In this document: in pieces, positions 34,883 to 44,254 of the stretch
How the letters are laid out: each line of letters opens with the position of its first letter
Position numbering within the stretch: position 1 is the stretch's first letter
Assembly: GCF_001723305.1 (NCBI RefSeq)
Contig: NZ_LPWF01000005.1
Location: 1 to 54,522 of the forward strand
Reading direction: 5' to 3'
Origin: Methyloceanibacter superfactus
GTDB taxonomy: Bacteria; Pseudomonadota; Alphaproteobacteria; Rhizobiales; Methyloligellaceae
Length of the DNA stretch: 54,522 nucleotides
The notes under the pieces: model-generated
Told to the model about the DNA's origin: nothing
The model's input: the letters and a program-made list of their open reading frames with translations, nothing else
Databases searched by the model: none
Program-made: the position numbers and the translations under genes

Positions 34883-35839
34883 ATGGCAACCTTCACCGTC
34901 TTTCGTGACGACTTTCGCACGATCCTCGGGATGAATTTCGAACGGCCGGAGCTGATCGAGACCAATGCCCATGAAGGGCCGGTCTATGTAGCGTCGGAGC
35001 ATGCGCTCTATTTCACCACGGTGCCGGAGCCGGGACCGAAGAACATCGCCATCATGCGCCTGCAATTGGCGGGCGATACGTTCCCCTTCACGGCAGAAAA
35101 ACTCGAAACGGTGCGCCAGCCATCCAACATGGCGAACGGCATGGTGCTCGACCGGGACGGAAGGCTCGTGATCTGCGAGCAAGGCACCATGGCGACATGC
35201 GCGCAGATCAGCCGCATGGACCTCAAGACGGGCGAGATCGAGACCGTGGTCGATCAATGGCGGGGGCTTCGCTTCAACTCGCCCAACGACGTGGTGGTGA
35301 AGAGTGACCGGACCGTGTGGTTCACCGATCCGAACTATGGCGAGATCCAGGGCTTCAAGCCCGCGCCGGAGGTCGGCGCTTTCGTCTACCGCCACGACCC
35401 GGTCAAGGGCGAGACATCGGTGGTCGCCGACAGCTTCAACAAGCCGAACGGCCTTGCCTTCTCACCGGACGAGAGCGTGCTGTACATCACCGACACCGGC
35501 GCCAATCAAGCGCCCGGAACGTATTTCGTCGGCCTGCCGCATCATGTGCGTGCTTTCGACATAGCCGACGGCCGGCATCTCAGGAACGACCGGTTGTTTG
35601 CCGTGGTCAGCCCCGGCGTGCCCGACGGCATCAAGCTGGATGGCCACGGCCACGTCTACACGTCATCCGGAACCGGCGTGCAGGTGTTCACCCCAGATGG
35701 CGACCTGCTGGGTGAAATCACCGCGCCGGGCGTGGCCAATTTCACCTTCGGCGGTCCCCATAACGACGTGCTGTTCATCCTCGGCGATACGCGAATTTGG
35801 CAGGCCAAGCTTCAGGTGACCGGCGTGCTCACCTCGTGA
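34883..35839 (+). CDS. SMP-30/gluconolactonase family protein
   Basis: This 318-residue cytoplasmic six-bladed beta-propeller is probably a metal-dependent lactonase. Glu in NAHEGPVY is the first metal ligand. Asn in RFNSPNDVVV, Asn in FNKPNGLAFSPDESVLYITD, and Asp in PDGIKLDGHGHVYTS complete the site. The ATG has AGGAG 7 bases upstream. It is the last gene of the betaine operon. Such enzymes hydrolyse sugar or other lactones; the substrate here is unknown. Confidence 0.85.
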   Translation: MATFTVFRDDFRTILGMNFERPELIETNAHEGPVYVASEHALYFTTVPEPGPKNIAIMRLQLAGDTFPFTAEKLETVRQPSNMANGMVLDRDGRLVICEQGTMATCAQISRMDLKTGEIETVVDQWRGLRFNSPNDVVVKSDRTVWFTDPNYGEIQGFKPAPEVGAFVYRHDPVKGETSVVADSFNKPNGLAFSPDESVLYITDTGANQAPGTYFVGLPHHVRAFDIADGRHLRNDRLFAVVSPGVPDGIKLDGHGHVYTSSGTGVQVFTPDGDLLGEITAPGVANFTFGGPHNDVLFILGDTRIWQAKLQVTGVLTS

Positions 35840-35863
35840 GCGAAAATCGTCCGGAACCGGCAA

Positions 35864-36301
35864 TCAGCCTTCAGACGTCTTTCTCCCCGGCCGGCTCGCT
35901 CCAGCCGTCACGGCCGGCCTGACCGCGTTTCTCTCATGCCTGCTCGCCACCAAGAGCTCCCGCACACCGACGGCAATCTCCTGGAGCGACTTGTCCAACA
36001 TGCCGTGCGCCTCTTGCAGCAGATCGAACTCGCGCCGGATGGTGTCGTGGTCCTCCGCCGCGCGCGCCTCGGAATCGCGGTTCATGATCGCCGTGCCAAC
36101 GGTGATGGCCGGCAGAAAGACGAGCTGGAGAAAATTCGACCAGTAGAGGATCTGGGTTTCATAGTTCGGCCAGAGGATCGGGGTGAGACCGAAGATCACG
36201 AAGGCATAGAACGCCCAGATCGAGCCGACCAGCATGGTGATGCGGGTCGCCAGGACGCTGTTGATCCTCGAAACGAGACTTTCTTTCTTCACTTCCTTCA
36301 T
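35864..36301 (-). CDS. Small two-helix membrane protein, DUF1003/iron-permease-like
   Basis: This 145-residue protein has two membrane helices (residues 24-42, then 60-78) with a short loop, followed by NRDSEARAAEDHDTIRREFDLL and a helical, Arg-rich cytoplasmic tail. The second helix ending in NRDSEAR resembles DUF1003 and the low-affinity iron permease family, but similarity is weak and no activity can be claimed. The ATG at 36301 has AGAGG about 8 bases upstream. It lies tail to tail with the SMP-30 gene and 76 bases downstream of the ABC export operon. Confidence 0.65.
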   Translation of the reverse strand: MKEVKKESLVSRINSVLATRITMLVGSIWAFYAFVIFGLTPILWPNYETQILYWSNFLQLVFLPAITVGTAIMNRDSEARAAEDHDTIRREFDLLQEAHGMLDKSLQEIAVGVRELLVASRHERNAVRPAVTAGASRPGRKTSEG

Positions 36302-36377
36302 CGCCGATACCTCTACGCGCACCGGAGCGCCTCTGCCTCGCCCGGAGTGTTGCGCGACGATGTTAAGGAAACCCTTG

Positions 36378-37499
36378 TCAGGCCATGGTGCCGATGGTGC
36401 TGCGGAACCTCATCAGGGCAATCCCGAACAGGATGGCGCCGATAATCGCGAGCGCGAGAAACTGCGGCCAGACCACGTCGAGGCCGGCGCCGCGAAAGAG
36501 GATCGCCTTGGCGGCGATCACGAAATGCGTGTTCGGGGCGGCCAACATGAGGTTCTGGACCGCCTCCGGCATGCTTTCACGCGGCGTCGTCCCGCCCGAC
36601 AGCATTTCCAAGGGCAGGAGCACCAAGATCAGCAGCAGGCCGAATTGCGGCATGGAGCGGGCGACGGTGGCCAGGAAGATCCCCATCGACGTAGTGGCGA
36701 AGAGCTGCAGCGCCGCGGCGACCAGGAACAGCGCAATCGACCCTTGGATCGGCACCTCCAGAAGCCCCTGCACCACGAAGGTTAGCGCCACGGCACAGGC
36801 CACGAGTACTACGACGCCCATGGCCCAGACCTTGCTCGTCATGATCTCGAAAGGCGTGACCGGCATGACGAGCAGATGCTCCACCGTGCCGTGCTCGCGT
36901 TCGCGGATCAGCGCGGCGCCGGTCAACACGATGGCGAGCAGGGTCACGTTATTGATGACCTCCATGATGGCGCCGAACCACGCCTCCTTCAGCTCGGGGT
37001 TGAAGCGGGCGCGCAGTGTCAGCCCCACCGGCGGCTCATAGACATCACGGTAGCGCTGGGCGAAGGCACGCACCTCGTCGTTCAGAATCGTGTTGATGTG
37101 GCCGGAGCCGGTGAAAGCCTGGCTCATGCGGGTGGCGTCGACATTCAACTGGATCGTCGGCTGCCGCCCGTCCAAAAGATCGCGCTGAAAGTCCGGCGGG
37201 ATATCGAGAGCGAAGGTATCGAGGCCGGCGTCGAGGCGATTGTCCATCTCCGCGTGATCGATCATCTTGGGCGTCGCGAAGTAGGGCGGATAGAAGGCAC
37301 TGGCGATGCGCATCGACAGCGGCGAGCGGTCCTCGTCCACGATGGCGATCTGTGCCCTGTTCAACGTCTCGGGAATCGCCGTCGCCGAAGCGTAGATGGC
37401 CAGGGTGAAGGCATACACGATCAGGACCAGCATGCCCCGGTCGCGCGCCAAGCTGCGCAGCTCCTTGATGCCGAGATACCAGATGTGACCGAGACGCAT
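36378..37499 (-). CDS. ABC-2 type permease, YhhJ-like
   Basis: This 373-residue inner-membrane permease has one N-terminal helix, a large periplasmic domain (residues 45-180) and five C-terminal helices, the ABC-2 layout. LTGAALIREREHGTVEHLLVMPVTP is the ABC-2 signature. Its start follows the RbbA stop by 3 bases. With RbbA and HlyD it forms a three-gene exporter like E. coli yhiI-rbbA-yhhJ. Export of drugs or envelope material is likely, the substrate unknown. Confidence 0.88.
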   Translation of the reverse strand: MRLGHIWYLGIKELRSLARDRGMLVLIVYAFTLAIYASATAIPETLNRAQIAIVDEDRSPLSMRIASAFYPPYFATPKMIDHAEMDNRLDAGLDTFALDIPPDFQRDLLDGRQPTIQLNVDATRMSQAFTGSGHINTILNDEVRAFAQRYRDVYEPPVGLTLRARFNPELKEAWFGAIMEVINNVTLLAIVLTGAALIREREHGTVEHLLVMPVTPFEIMTSKVWAMGVVVLVACAVALTFVVQGLLEVPIQGSIALFLVAAALQLFATTSMGIFLATVARSMPQFGLLLILVLLPLEMLSGGTTPRESMPEAVQNLMLAAPNTHFVIAAKAILFRGAGLDVVWPQFLALAIIGAILFGIALMRFRSTIGTMA

Positions 37500-37502
37500 C
37501 GA

Positions 37503-40295
37503 TCAGCGCTCCTGCTTTCTGAGCAAGACGGCCGCCAGAATAAGCGCCGCGGGACCTGCGAGCGCCAATGGTAGAAAGGATGCGTGCAGATCCGAGAAGC
37601 TCAAGGACTTGGAGAATACGCCACGCGTAATGGTGAGAAAGTGCGCGGTCGGATAGATCTCGCCGATCACCCGGCCGAAGCCTTCGAGCGACGAGACCGG
37701 GTCAATCATGCCGGAGAAGCTCACCGCGGGCAGAATTGTCAATACGGCGGTGCCGAAGATCGCGGCGATCTGGCTACGCATGAACGTCGAGATGAGCAGG
37801 CCCAGGGCCGTGGCGGCGACGGCATAGAGCAAACCCGCCACCATCAGCGTCGGAACACTGCCCTTGAGGGGAACATCGAACACGACCACGGCAAGAATCG
37901 CGAGCATCACAAAGCTCAGCATGGCCAGGACGATGTTGGGGAACTGCTTGCCGATGAGGAATTCGAGCCGCGTCGTCGGCGTGACATAGAAGTTGACGAT
38001 GGAGCCGAGCTCCTTCTCGCGCACGACGCTGAGCGCGGTGAGCATCGCCGGGATCATCATCAACAGAAGTGGAATGATGGCCGGCACCATGGCCACCACG
38101 CTCCTGACGTCGGGATTATAACGGTAGCGGATCTCGACATTGGCCAATCCGGCGAGCGCGGATTCTTGCCCTGACTGGCGCGCCTTCTCGGCGAGCCAGA
38201 GGGAATGCATGGCCTCGACATAACCGCGCGCGGTATCCGCCCGCGTCGGCATGGCGCCGTCGATCCAGGCCGCCACGGAAACATCCCGCCCACGGGCGAT
38301 GTCGCGCGCGAAGTTGGGCGGAATCTCCAGGGCGAGGCTGAGCTCACCCGAGCGCATGCGCTTGTCGAGCTCTTGATGGCTGGCGAGCGGCTCCTTCTCG
38401 ACGAAGTAGCGCGAGCCGGACAGGTTCAGCGTGTAGTCGCGGCTGGTCGTGGTCTGGTCGCGATCAAGCACGGCGAAGCTCAAATCCTCCACGTCGAGAC
38501 TGATGCCGTAGCCCATGACCAGCATCAGAATGCCGCTGCCGACCACGGCCAGCGTGAGCCGGATGGGATCGCGCAGCAACTCCAGCCCCTCGAGCCGCGC
38601 GTAGCTCATGGCGCGGCGGAGGTTGAAATGGCGCTGCCCGCCGCGCACGGGCTCCTCGGGCTCAGGCCCGCGCATGGAGTCCGCCAAAGCGGTCTCGGCC
38701 TCGCTCGTCTGATCACCGTCGTCCTCGGCCACCGCCTGCTCCAGATAGCTGATGAAGGCGTCCTCGAGCGTCTTGGCGCCGCTTTGCCTTACCAGCGTCT
38801 CGGGCGGATCGGTGACCAGCACCTTGCCGGCATGCATCAGCGAAATGCGGTCGCAGCGCTCCGCCTCATTCATGAAATGCGTCGAGATGAAAATCGTCAC
38901 GCCGTCGCTTCGAGAGAGATCGACCAACATCTGCCAGAACCGGTCGCGGGCGATCGGGTCGACACCGGATGTCGGCTCGTCCAGGATCAGCATCTCGGGC
39001 TTGTGGATCATGGCCACGGCGAGAGACAGGCGCTGCCGGAGGGCCAGCGGCAGCCCGCCTGGGTAGGCATCGATCACTCCGGCCAGCTGAAAGCGTTCGA
39101 CCATCTCCTCGACGCGGGCCGGAATCTCCGTCTCCGGCACCTCGAACAGCCGCGCATGCAGCTCCAGATTCTGGCGGACGGTCAGCTCGGTATAGAGCGA
39201 GAAGGATTGCGACATGTAGCCGACACGGCGGCGGGTGGCGAGATCGCGCGGGTCCACCTCCTGGCCGAAGAGCCAAGCCTTGCCTTCGCTCGGCTCGAGC
39301 AGCCCGGTCAGCATCTTCATGGTCGTGGTCTTGCCGCAACCGTTCGAGCCCAGGAAGCCGAAGATTTCGCTACGCTTTATCTTGAAGCTCACGTGGTCGA
39401 CGGCGGTGAAGTCGCCGAAGCGCTTGGTGAGCCCCCGCGCTTCGATCGCCGTCTCGTGGTCGGAGCCGGGCGAACGGGGTGGAATCGTCACAGCCCGATG
39501 GTCGCGGCGCTTCTCTTCGGGGAGGAGCGCGATAAAGGCCGCTTCCAGCGACGCGGTGCCGGTGCGCGCGATCAATTCGGCGGGCGTTCCCGTGGCGAGC
39601 ACGGCGCCGGCATCCATGGCCACCAGCCAATCGAACCGCGCCGCTTCCTCCATGTAAGCGGTGGCGACGACGACGCTCATGCCGGGCCGGTCGCGGCGGA
39701 TGTCGTCGATCATGCGCCAGAACTGCTGGCGGGACAGCGGGTCGACGCCGGTGGTCGGCTCATCGAGGATGAGAAGATCCGGGTCGTGCACCAGCGCGCA
39801 ACATAGGCCAAGCTTCTGCTTCATGCCGCCTGAGAGCTTGCCGGCCGGCCGGTCGACGAAGGGCGCAAGCCCGGTGCTCTGGGTCAGAAGCACGATGCGA
39901 CGCTTGCGCTCCGCGTGGTCGTGCCCGAACAGCGCGCCGAAGAAGTCGATATTCTCGTAGACCGACAGCGTAGGATAAAGGTTCTTGCCGAGGCCTTGCG
40001 GCATGTAGGCAATGCGCGGACAAACCCGTTGACGATGCCGCGCCTTGGCCATGCTGCCGCCGAGAACCTCGACCTCTCCTTTCTGGATGGCGCGCGAGCC
40101 GGCGACCAACGACAGCAGGCTTGATTTGCCGATGCCGTCCGGCCCCATCAGCCCGACCATGCGGCCGGCGGGAAGGTCGAGATTGATGCCGGCAAGCGCC
40201 TGCACCTTGCCGTAGCGGAGGCTCACGCCCCGTAGGCGCGCGACGGGCGCAGCGCCCTCCTCTCCCGGCACGGCATGAGGAGAGGCTCCGCTCAT
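37503..40295 (-). CDS. rbbA: Fused ABC ATPase-ATPase-permease, RbbA type
   Basis: This 930-residue protein has three modules: a first nucleotide-binding domain (residues 20-250; Walker [11 protein letters not shown], signature [10 protein letters not shown], Walker [14 protein letters not shown]), a second (270-490; Walker [11 protein letters not shown], Walker [14 protein letters not shown]) and an ABC-2 membrane domain (560-930) with [21 protein letters not shown]. In the second domain the usual signature LSGG is replaced by [11 protein letters not shown], common in these fusions. The ATG at 40295 overlaps the HlyD stop. RbbA of E. coli was first described as a ribosome-bound ATPase; membrane export is the simpler role for this operon. 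Confidence 0.9.
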   Translation of the reverse strand: MSGASPHAVPGEEGAAPVARLRGVSLRYGKVQALAGINLDLPAGRMVGLMGPDGIGKSSLLSLVAGSRAIQKGEVEVLGGSMAKARHRQRVCPRIAYMPQGLGKNLYPTLSVYENIDFFGALFGHDHAERKRRIVLLTQSTGLAPFVDRPAGKLSGGMKQKLGLCCALVHDPDLLILDEPTTGVDPLSRQQFWRMIDDIRRDRPGMSVVVATAYMEEAARFDWLVAMDAGAVLATGTPAELIARTGTASLEAAFIALLPEEKRRDHRAVTIPPRSPGSDHETAIEARGLTKRFGDFTAVDHVSFKIKRSEIFGFLGSNGCGKTTTMKMLTGLLEPSEGKAWLFGQEVDPRDLATRRRVGYMSQSFSLYTELTVRQNLELHARLFEVPETEIPARVEEMVERFQLAGVIDAYPGGLPLALRQRLSLAVAMIHKPEMLILDEPTSGVDPIARDRFWQMLVDLSRSDGVTIFISTHFMNEAERCDRISLMHAGKVLVTDPPETLVRQSGAKTLEDAFISYLEQAVAEDDGDQTSEAETALADSMRGPEPEEPVRGGQRHFNLRRAMSYARLEGLELLRDPIRLTLAVVGSGILMLVMGYGISLDVEDLSFAVLDRDQTTTSRDYTLNLSGSRYFVEKEPLASHQELDKRMRSGELSLALEIPPNFARDIARGRDVSVAAWIDGAMPTRADTARGYVEAMHSLWLAEKARQSGQESALAGLANVEIRYRYNPDVRSVVAMVPAIIPLLLMMIPAMLTALSVVREKELGSIVNFYVTPTTRLEFLIGKQFPNIVLAMLSFVMLAILAVVVFDVPLKGSVPTLMVAGLLYAVAATALGLLISTFMRSQIAAIFGTAVLTILPAVSFSGMIDPVSSLEGFGRVIGEIYPTAHFLTITRGVFSKSLSFSDLHASFLPLALAGPAALILAAVLLRKQER

Positions 40296-41364
40296 TCCGG
40301 CAAGCGTATCTGCAAGTCGTCCGGCCACGGGATCTCCGGATCGAGCCGGATATAGGCCACGCCGGGCAAGCCCGTCTTCACGTCGCGGATATGCTTCTTG
40401 AGAAGCGTGGGATCGATGCGGGCCTTGACGCGGAACATCAGCTTCAGCCGCTCCTCCGCCGTTTCCACCGTCTTGGGCGTGAACTGCGCCACATCGGCGA
40501 CGAAGGAGACCTTCGCCGGGATGACATATTGCGGGGCGGCATCGAGCACGATGCGGGCTTCGGCGCCGAGCTGGACGCGGCCCGCGTCGATGGTCGGCAG
40601 GAAGATGGTCATGTAGACATCGGTGAGCACGACGAGGTTGAGCACCGCGCCGCCCGCCGCCAAGACTTCGCCAGGCTCGGCAACGCGATATTGCACCCGG
40701 GCCTCGCGGGGGGCGCGCAGCGTGCTGTCGTCGATATCCGCCTTGATGCGCTCGATGGTGGCGCGGGTCGCATCGACGGCCGCGCGGGCGCTGATGATCT
40801 GCGACTTGGCAAGGCCGATGGCGGCTTCCGCCGCGGCGACTTGCGCCTTGGCCGCGGCGACGGCCGCCTTCGCGCCTTCGAACGCCGCGCGGCGATCGTC
40901 GAGAACCTGGACCGAGGTGGCGCCCTTCGGCACGAGTTCTTCCGACCGCGCCAAGCGCTTCTGGGCGGCATCGAGCTCGGCTTCGCGCTGCGCCACCGAA
41001 GCTTCAGCCGCCGTCTTCTCGGCTTCGCGTTGGGAGACCTGACTCTGCGCCGTCTCGACGCCGATCACCGCGCGCTGCAGTTCGGCTTCCGCCTCGCGGA
41101 GTTGCGCCTGGAGCACATCCGTATCCATCGCAGCCAAGACTTGGCCCGGCTGAACGAAATCGCCTTCACCGACCTCGATGGTCTCGACCCGCCCCGCGAT
41201 CTTGGTGGCGATGTCGATCTCCGTCGCCTCGATGCGGCCATTGCCGCTGGCGAAGCCTCCGGCGGACCGTTCGGCTTCAGCGCCTGCCAAGCGAGATAGG
41301 CGGCGCCGGCGATCACCCCCATGATGACGATCCGGATGAGCCAGGTCTGGGTCGTTTGGGTCAT
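40292..41364 (-). pseudogene. HlyD-family adaptor of the ABC exporter, frameshifted
   Basis: This membrane-fusion subunit would be about 357 residues when repaired. The start [20 protein letters not shown] at 41364 gives the inner-membrane anchor. The other frame carries on [20 protein letters not shown], a long coiled-coil hairpin with repeated [11 protein letters not shown] (residues 85-190) and the barrel-sandwich return [17 protein letters not shown]. The two frames join near 41257 if one base is added beside CC, giving [11 protein letters not shown]. Its stop overlaps the RbbA ATG. If the break is real, the exporter has lost its periplasmic arm while the two downstream genes remain intact. 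Confidence 0.85.
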
Positions 41365-41496
41365 GAGTCCGCCCGTTTGAGTCACATTTGGATTTCGCGC
41401 GGCGCCCGCCGGCGGCGGCACTGCCGGAACGCTAGCACCCCTACACCGGCCCGGTAGCGGGCCCGTGACAATTTATCTTGGCAGAGACGGGGAAAA

Positions 41497-41512
41497 TGGT
41501 GCCCAGGGGCGG
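41497..41512. repeat. Left attachment site (attL/R copy)
   Basis: This 16-base copy of the tRNA-Phe 3' end lies about 130 bases upstream of the HlyD start, without any tRNA body next to it. It differs from the right copy in the bases just outside on both sides, marking the limit of the duplication. Confidence 0.85.
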
Positions 41513-41642
41513 GGCGCCTCACTTCAACAGGCACAATGACTTAGCGGAGGGTGGGACAAGCAACCTTCCCGCACAATCATTATGCTTTCCGACGCGACTG
41601 CCCCACCGAACGACAGGCTCAAGCTCAACTGACGCCTGCTCG

Positions 41643-42287
41643 ATGGCTCCTATGCCGCGCTCAGACGCCTCGGTGACCACTGGCCGCCGAGCGCTCGAAG
41701 TTAAGCCCAAGAATGGGGTGCGCGAGCAGTCGAACGCTTCGTTGGGCCACTGGGACTGCCATGATGGACCCAACGGCCTAGCGCACCCCTCAAACGGGCT
41801 CGTAGCGCAGCTCAACGCAGTATGGAGGGTCGTAGATGACCCGCTTCAGTGGGTCCTGCAGCGGAAGAAAGGCAATCCCCGCTCAAAGAACTCCGGCTGG
41901 CGAAATCGCTCCTACTGCACCGCGCGGGATGGACTGCTGTGCCGCGTCCGAGAATACTGTGGCGACGTCGCGCCCGAAGGGCTCGCCACGCTCCATGGAT
42001 TGCCCGAACACCACGCGGTGCAGAACTTGGACGTTCCTGGAACGTATCAAGTCCATGTCGTCAGTCACTCGGACCCGTTGGTTCGCGAGGGATTGGGCGC
42101 TTGCGAGGACGAACATCACCGCCGGTCGGCTGTCGCACGCTCTCTATTAGTTAGTACCTCAGGGGAGCATAGGGGGACACCACCGACCACCAGCGCATCC
42201 CGTTCAACCTCCGCGACGAAGCGAAGGGTCTGTTCGGTCAGTGGTTCGGTGAGCGACGAGTCGTCCTCTCACGACCACGCTAGTTGA
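41643..42287 (+). CDS. Hypothetical island protein
   Basis: The open frame contains one convincing stretch at about 41815-42020: VVDDPLQWVLQRKKGNPRSK, then SGWRNRSYC, TARDGLLCRVREYCG and LATLHGLPEHH. I recognise this as a small conserved hypothetical protein often seen in rhizobial islands, with a Trp/Arg-rich middle and a CG-x-V pattern. The N-terminal and C-terminal parts look poor in protein character, so the true gene may be shorter; the start at 41643 is only one of several choices (a TTG at 41742 is another). It ends 26 bases before the HUH-like gene. Function unknown. Confidence 0.4.
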   Translation: MAPMPRSDASVTTGRRALEVKPKNGVREQSNASLGHWDCHDGPNGLAHPSNGLVAQLNAVWRVVDDPLQWVLQRKKGNPRSKNSGWRNRSYCTARDGLLCRVREYCGDVAPEGLATLHGLPEHHAVQNLDVPGTYQVHVVSHSDPLVREGLGACEDEHHRRSAVARSLLVSTSGEHRGTPPTTSASRSTSATKRRVCSVSGSVSDESSSHDHAS

Positions 42288-42313
42288 GTTCACTTCAGTC
42301 CATAGGGGCCCCA

Positions 42314-43132
42314 ATGCACGCAGCACTGCTCGCTGTTTCTACAGCGCGAGAACAGTTGTTCACGGCGAAGCCCAACAAGCTCGCGCGCGGTAACACGCGC
42401 ATCACCATGCGTCAGGCCGTCAACATGATGGACGCCGTGTCCTTTGCGAGATCTGCTGGGCTGCCGTTGGTGGCTCACCTCACGATCCATTGGGCGTTCA
42501 CGGGTGTTGGTGATGATCCCGATGGCAAGCTCTTCGCCAAGGTGCGCGAGGGACTCGACAAGTGGGCGCGTCGGCACGGCTTCCCCCTCGCCTGCATCTG
42601 GGCGCGTGAGCGAATGTCAGGTGGACAGGCCGAGGTGGTGCATTGCCATCTGCTGTTCCACCTGCCGGTCGAGTACCGCACGGGCAAGGGGCTGCTTCAG
42701 GTCGAGGCGGCGATCTACCGCCTCATCAACAAGCACGGTAGGCGCGACGGCGACAAAGCTGGCTACGGCTATTGGGCAGATGATGTCATCAAGCTCGTGC
42801 TCCACGACAACCCTGACGGCAAGTACCTCATCAAAGGGGGTGGGCCCACGGTCTGGAACCACTTCCATGTCAGGAGGGAGCATCGCCGCCTGCAGGGCAT
42901 CATTCATGGCAAGCGCTGCGGCACGACGGAGAACATTGGTCCGACAGCCCGGTGGACACGCACAGGAGGGGCTCCGGTCCGAGGGGCCAATGCCCCTTGT
43001 AGGTCAAGCAGGTCTCCGCCCGGGGCCGAGACTGCAATAAAATCGCTGAGCAGAAACAGAAGAACCAATGAAATCAGCGATGGGGAGCTTCGAGGGGTTA
43101 AGTTTGCTTCATCCCTTCACGCGCGCGAATGA
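42314..43132 (+). CDS. HUH-like replication initiator/relaxase candidate
   Basis: This 272-residue protein is unusual for an integrative element. HCHLLFHLP at 110-118 fits the His-hydrophobic-His (HUH) metal site of rolling-circle Rep proteins and relaxases. LVAHLTIHWAF at 52-62 is like the first motif strand, and DGKYLIKGG at 168-176 offers a catalytic Tyr171 with a following Lys. Related hypothetical proteins occur in rhizobial islands. The assignment rests on motifs, not on overall similarity. ATG 42314 has AGGGG 7 bases upstream. The last 70 residues are Arg/Pro/Gly-rich and may be unfolded. It could start replication of the excised circle, aiding its stability or transfer (inference). 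Confidence 0.55.
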   Translation: MHAALLAVSTAREQLFTAKPNKLARGNTRITMRQAVNMMDAVSFARSAGLPLVAHLTIHWAFTGVGDDPDGKLFAKVREGLDKWARRHGFPLACIWARERMSGGQAEVVHCHLLFHLPVEYRTGKGLLQVEAAIYRLINKHGRRDGDKAGYGYWADDVIKLVLHDNPDGKYLIKGGGPTVWNHFHVRREHRRLQGIIHGKRCGTTENIGPTARWTRTGGAPVRGANAPCRSSRSPPGAETAIKSLSRNRRTNEISDGELRGVKFASSLHARE

Positions 43133-43174
43133 GCAGACGCCCCCCTCTCGCGCGTGGCCGCTCTTGGACGCAAT

Positions 43175-43275
43175 GCGGACATCTCCCCCCTGCACTCGCA
43201 GACGTCCGCTAGTGACCCAAAGCGGACATCCCGCTGATGTCGGTCAGATCAGCACATGGCGCTTGCAACGGACAT
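43175..43275. repeat. GCGGACAT-type motif cluster
   Basis: GCGGACAT occurs at 43175-43182 and 43222-43229, a related form on the opposite strand at 43202-43209 and ACGGACAT at 43268-43275. Another copy lies at 45615-45622 after the second cassette. Similar words are scattered in intergenic DNA of rhizobial genomes. Spacing is irregular, so this is not a CRISPR array. Confidence 0.5.
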
Positions 43276-43280
43276 GTATT

Positions 43281-43463
43281 GAGCAGACAGTTTGCCCACT
43301 GGCACGCCGGAACCTAGGCGCTGGCGGTAAAGACTGCCGATTAAGTGCGGCCCTCTTTCCAAATCTCAGCACACCAGACAATCCCCCACGGTCCAGGCCC
43401 CCTGCGGTCTCTCGGCTGCGGGGACGTCGTCCCCTACAGAACTCGACCTAGCGGTCAAGTTCG
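43281..43463 (+). repeat. Cassette leader, copy A
   Basis: This leader, about 180 bases ahead of the Cache-protein gene, is matched by copy B at 43986-44185. Shared blocks include GAGCAGACAGTTT, the stretch from CTGGCACGCC to GCGCTGGCGG, CAGCACACCAGA, and ATCCCCCACGGTCCAG. It contains a GC hairpin (CTGCGG.. to ..CTGCGGGG) that may be part of a regulatory leader. Confidence 0.75.
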
Positions 43464-43478
43464 CCAATGGAGTGTGAA

Positions 43479-43823
43479 ATGAGAAACCTAAGTCAAAAGC
43501 TCTTACTCATCCTGACATTGTTGTTGCCCGCCATGGCGCTTGTGAGCAGCGCTTCATTGGCGGCCACCAAGGTCGAAGCGACTATCTTTTCTTATGACGG
43601 TAAAGACTTTGTCCGGACCCAAACCACCTTGAGCGCCGAAGGGCAATCGGCCACCGATACAAAACTTGACCGTGATAGCGCCGCCTACAAAGCCTTGGTC
43701 GGAAAACGCTCCTACAGCGGGCCAACGACCCTTTTTGGTCACGACTATCAAGCCGACTATGCACCACTCACCGGTGAGAACGGCGACTTGACCGGGGCCC
43801 TATTTGTGGGTGTACCCAAGTAG
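43479..43823 (+). CDS. Secreted single Cache-domain protein
   Basis: This 114-residue exported protein has a signal peptide (residues 1-28, ending SASLA) and then little else than a Cache-type sensory domain: VEATIFSYDGKDFVRTQTTL, GKRSYSGPTTLFGHDYQADY and the closing GALFVGVPK. In chemoreceptors this fold (Cache_3-Cache_2 type) binds small ligands outside the cell, but here no membrane segment or signalling domain follows. It may bind a ligand in the periplasm. ATG 43479 has GGAG 6 bases upstream. A terminator follows. The next transcription unit shares its leader and tail. Confidence 0.8.
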   Translation: MRNLSQKLLLILTLLLPAMALVSSASLAATKVEATIFSYDGKDFVRTQTTLSAEGQSATDTKLDRDSAAYKALVGKRSYSGPTTLFGHDYQADYAPLTGENGDLTGALFVGVPK

Positions 43824-43886
43824 TAGACACTGACAGTCGCGGATGCATATCAGTCTTGAGGTTTCGCGGCGGTCAGATAATTCTAA

Positions 43887-43928
43887 GCCCTGGCGCTCGT
43901 CACTTCTCTCCTGCGCCGGGGCTTTTTT
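43887..43928 (+). terminator. Terminator of the Cache-protein gene
   Basis: A 10-bp stem (43887-43896 with 43913-43922, one G-T pair) with a 16-base pyrimidine-rich loop is followed by six T. The terminator at 45557-45596 is similar in stem and loop. Confidence 0.85.
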
Positions 43929-43985
43929 GTCCCGATGATTTTGGTCAGGCTCCTTTGCACAAATAACTTGCATTAGCCCAATATG

Positions 43986-44185
43986 GAGCAGACAGTTTTT
44001 TTACTGGCACGCCGGAACCTAGGCGCTGGCGGTTGAGACTACCGTGCCGATTACGTGCACGCCCCCTTTCCCGAATACAGCACACCAGAGCATCCCCCAC
44101 GGTCCAGACCCGCGGCTTCTAAGCCTGCGGGAGAACCGTCTGCGATCTAACTCGATTAGGTCGCGGATCAAGATCGGCGAAGAGC
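43986..44185 (+). repeat. Cassette leader, copy B
   Basis: This is the second copy of the leader described at 43281-43463, by eye about 80 percent alike over the first 150 bases and less so after. It precedes the propeller gene by 70 bases. After about 44185 the two units diverge completely until the 3' remnant. Confidence 0.75.
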
Positions 44186-44254
44186 GAGCCCGCAGCGGAC
44201 TTCGGTTTCTTTAAAGGGCCAGTCCGCGCAGAGGCACAACAAAGGTGTGATCCA

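Noticed and set aside
38205..39806. 533-codon plus-strand open frame
   Set aside because: It is antisense to RbbA, whose two ATPase domains are certain.
43139..43300. Possible CRISPR array from repeated GCGGACAT words
   Set aside because: The words are only 8 bases, occur on both strands and are unevenly spaced, with no spacers of like length and no cas genes.
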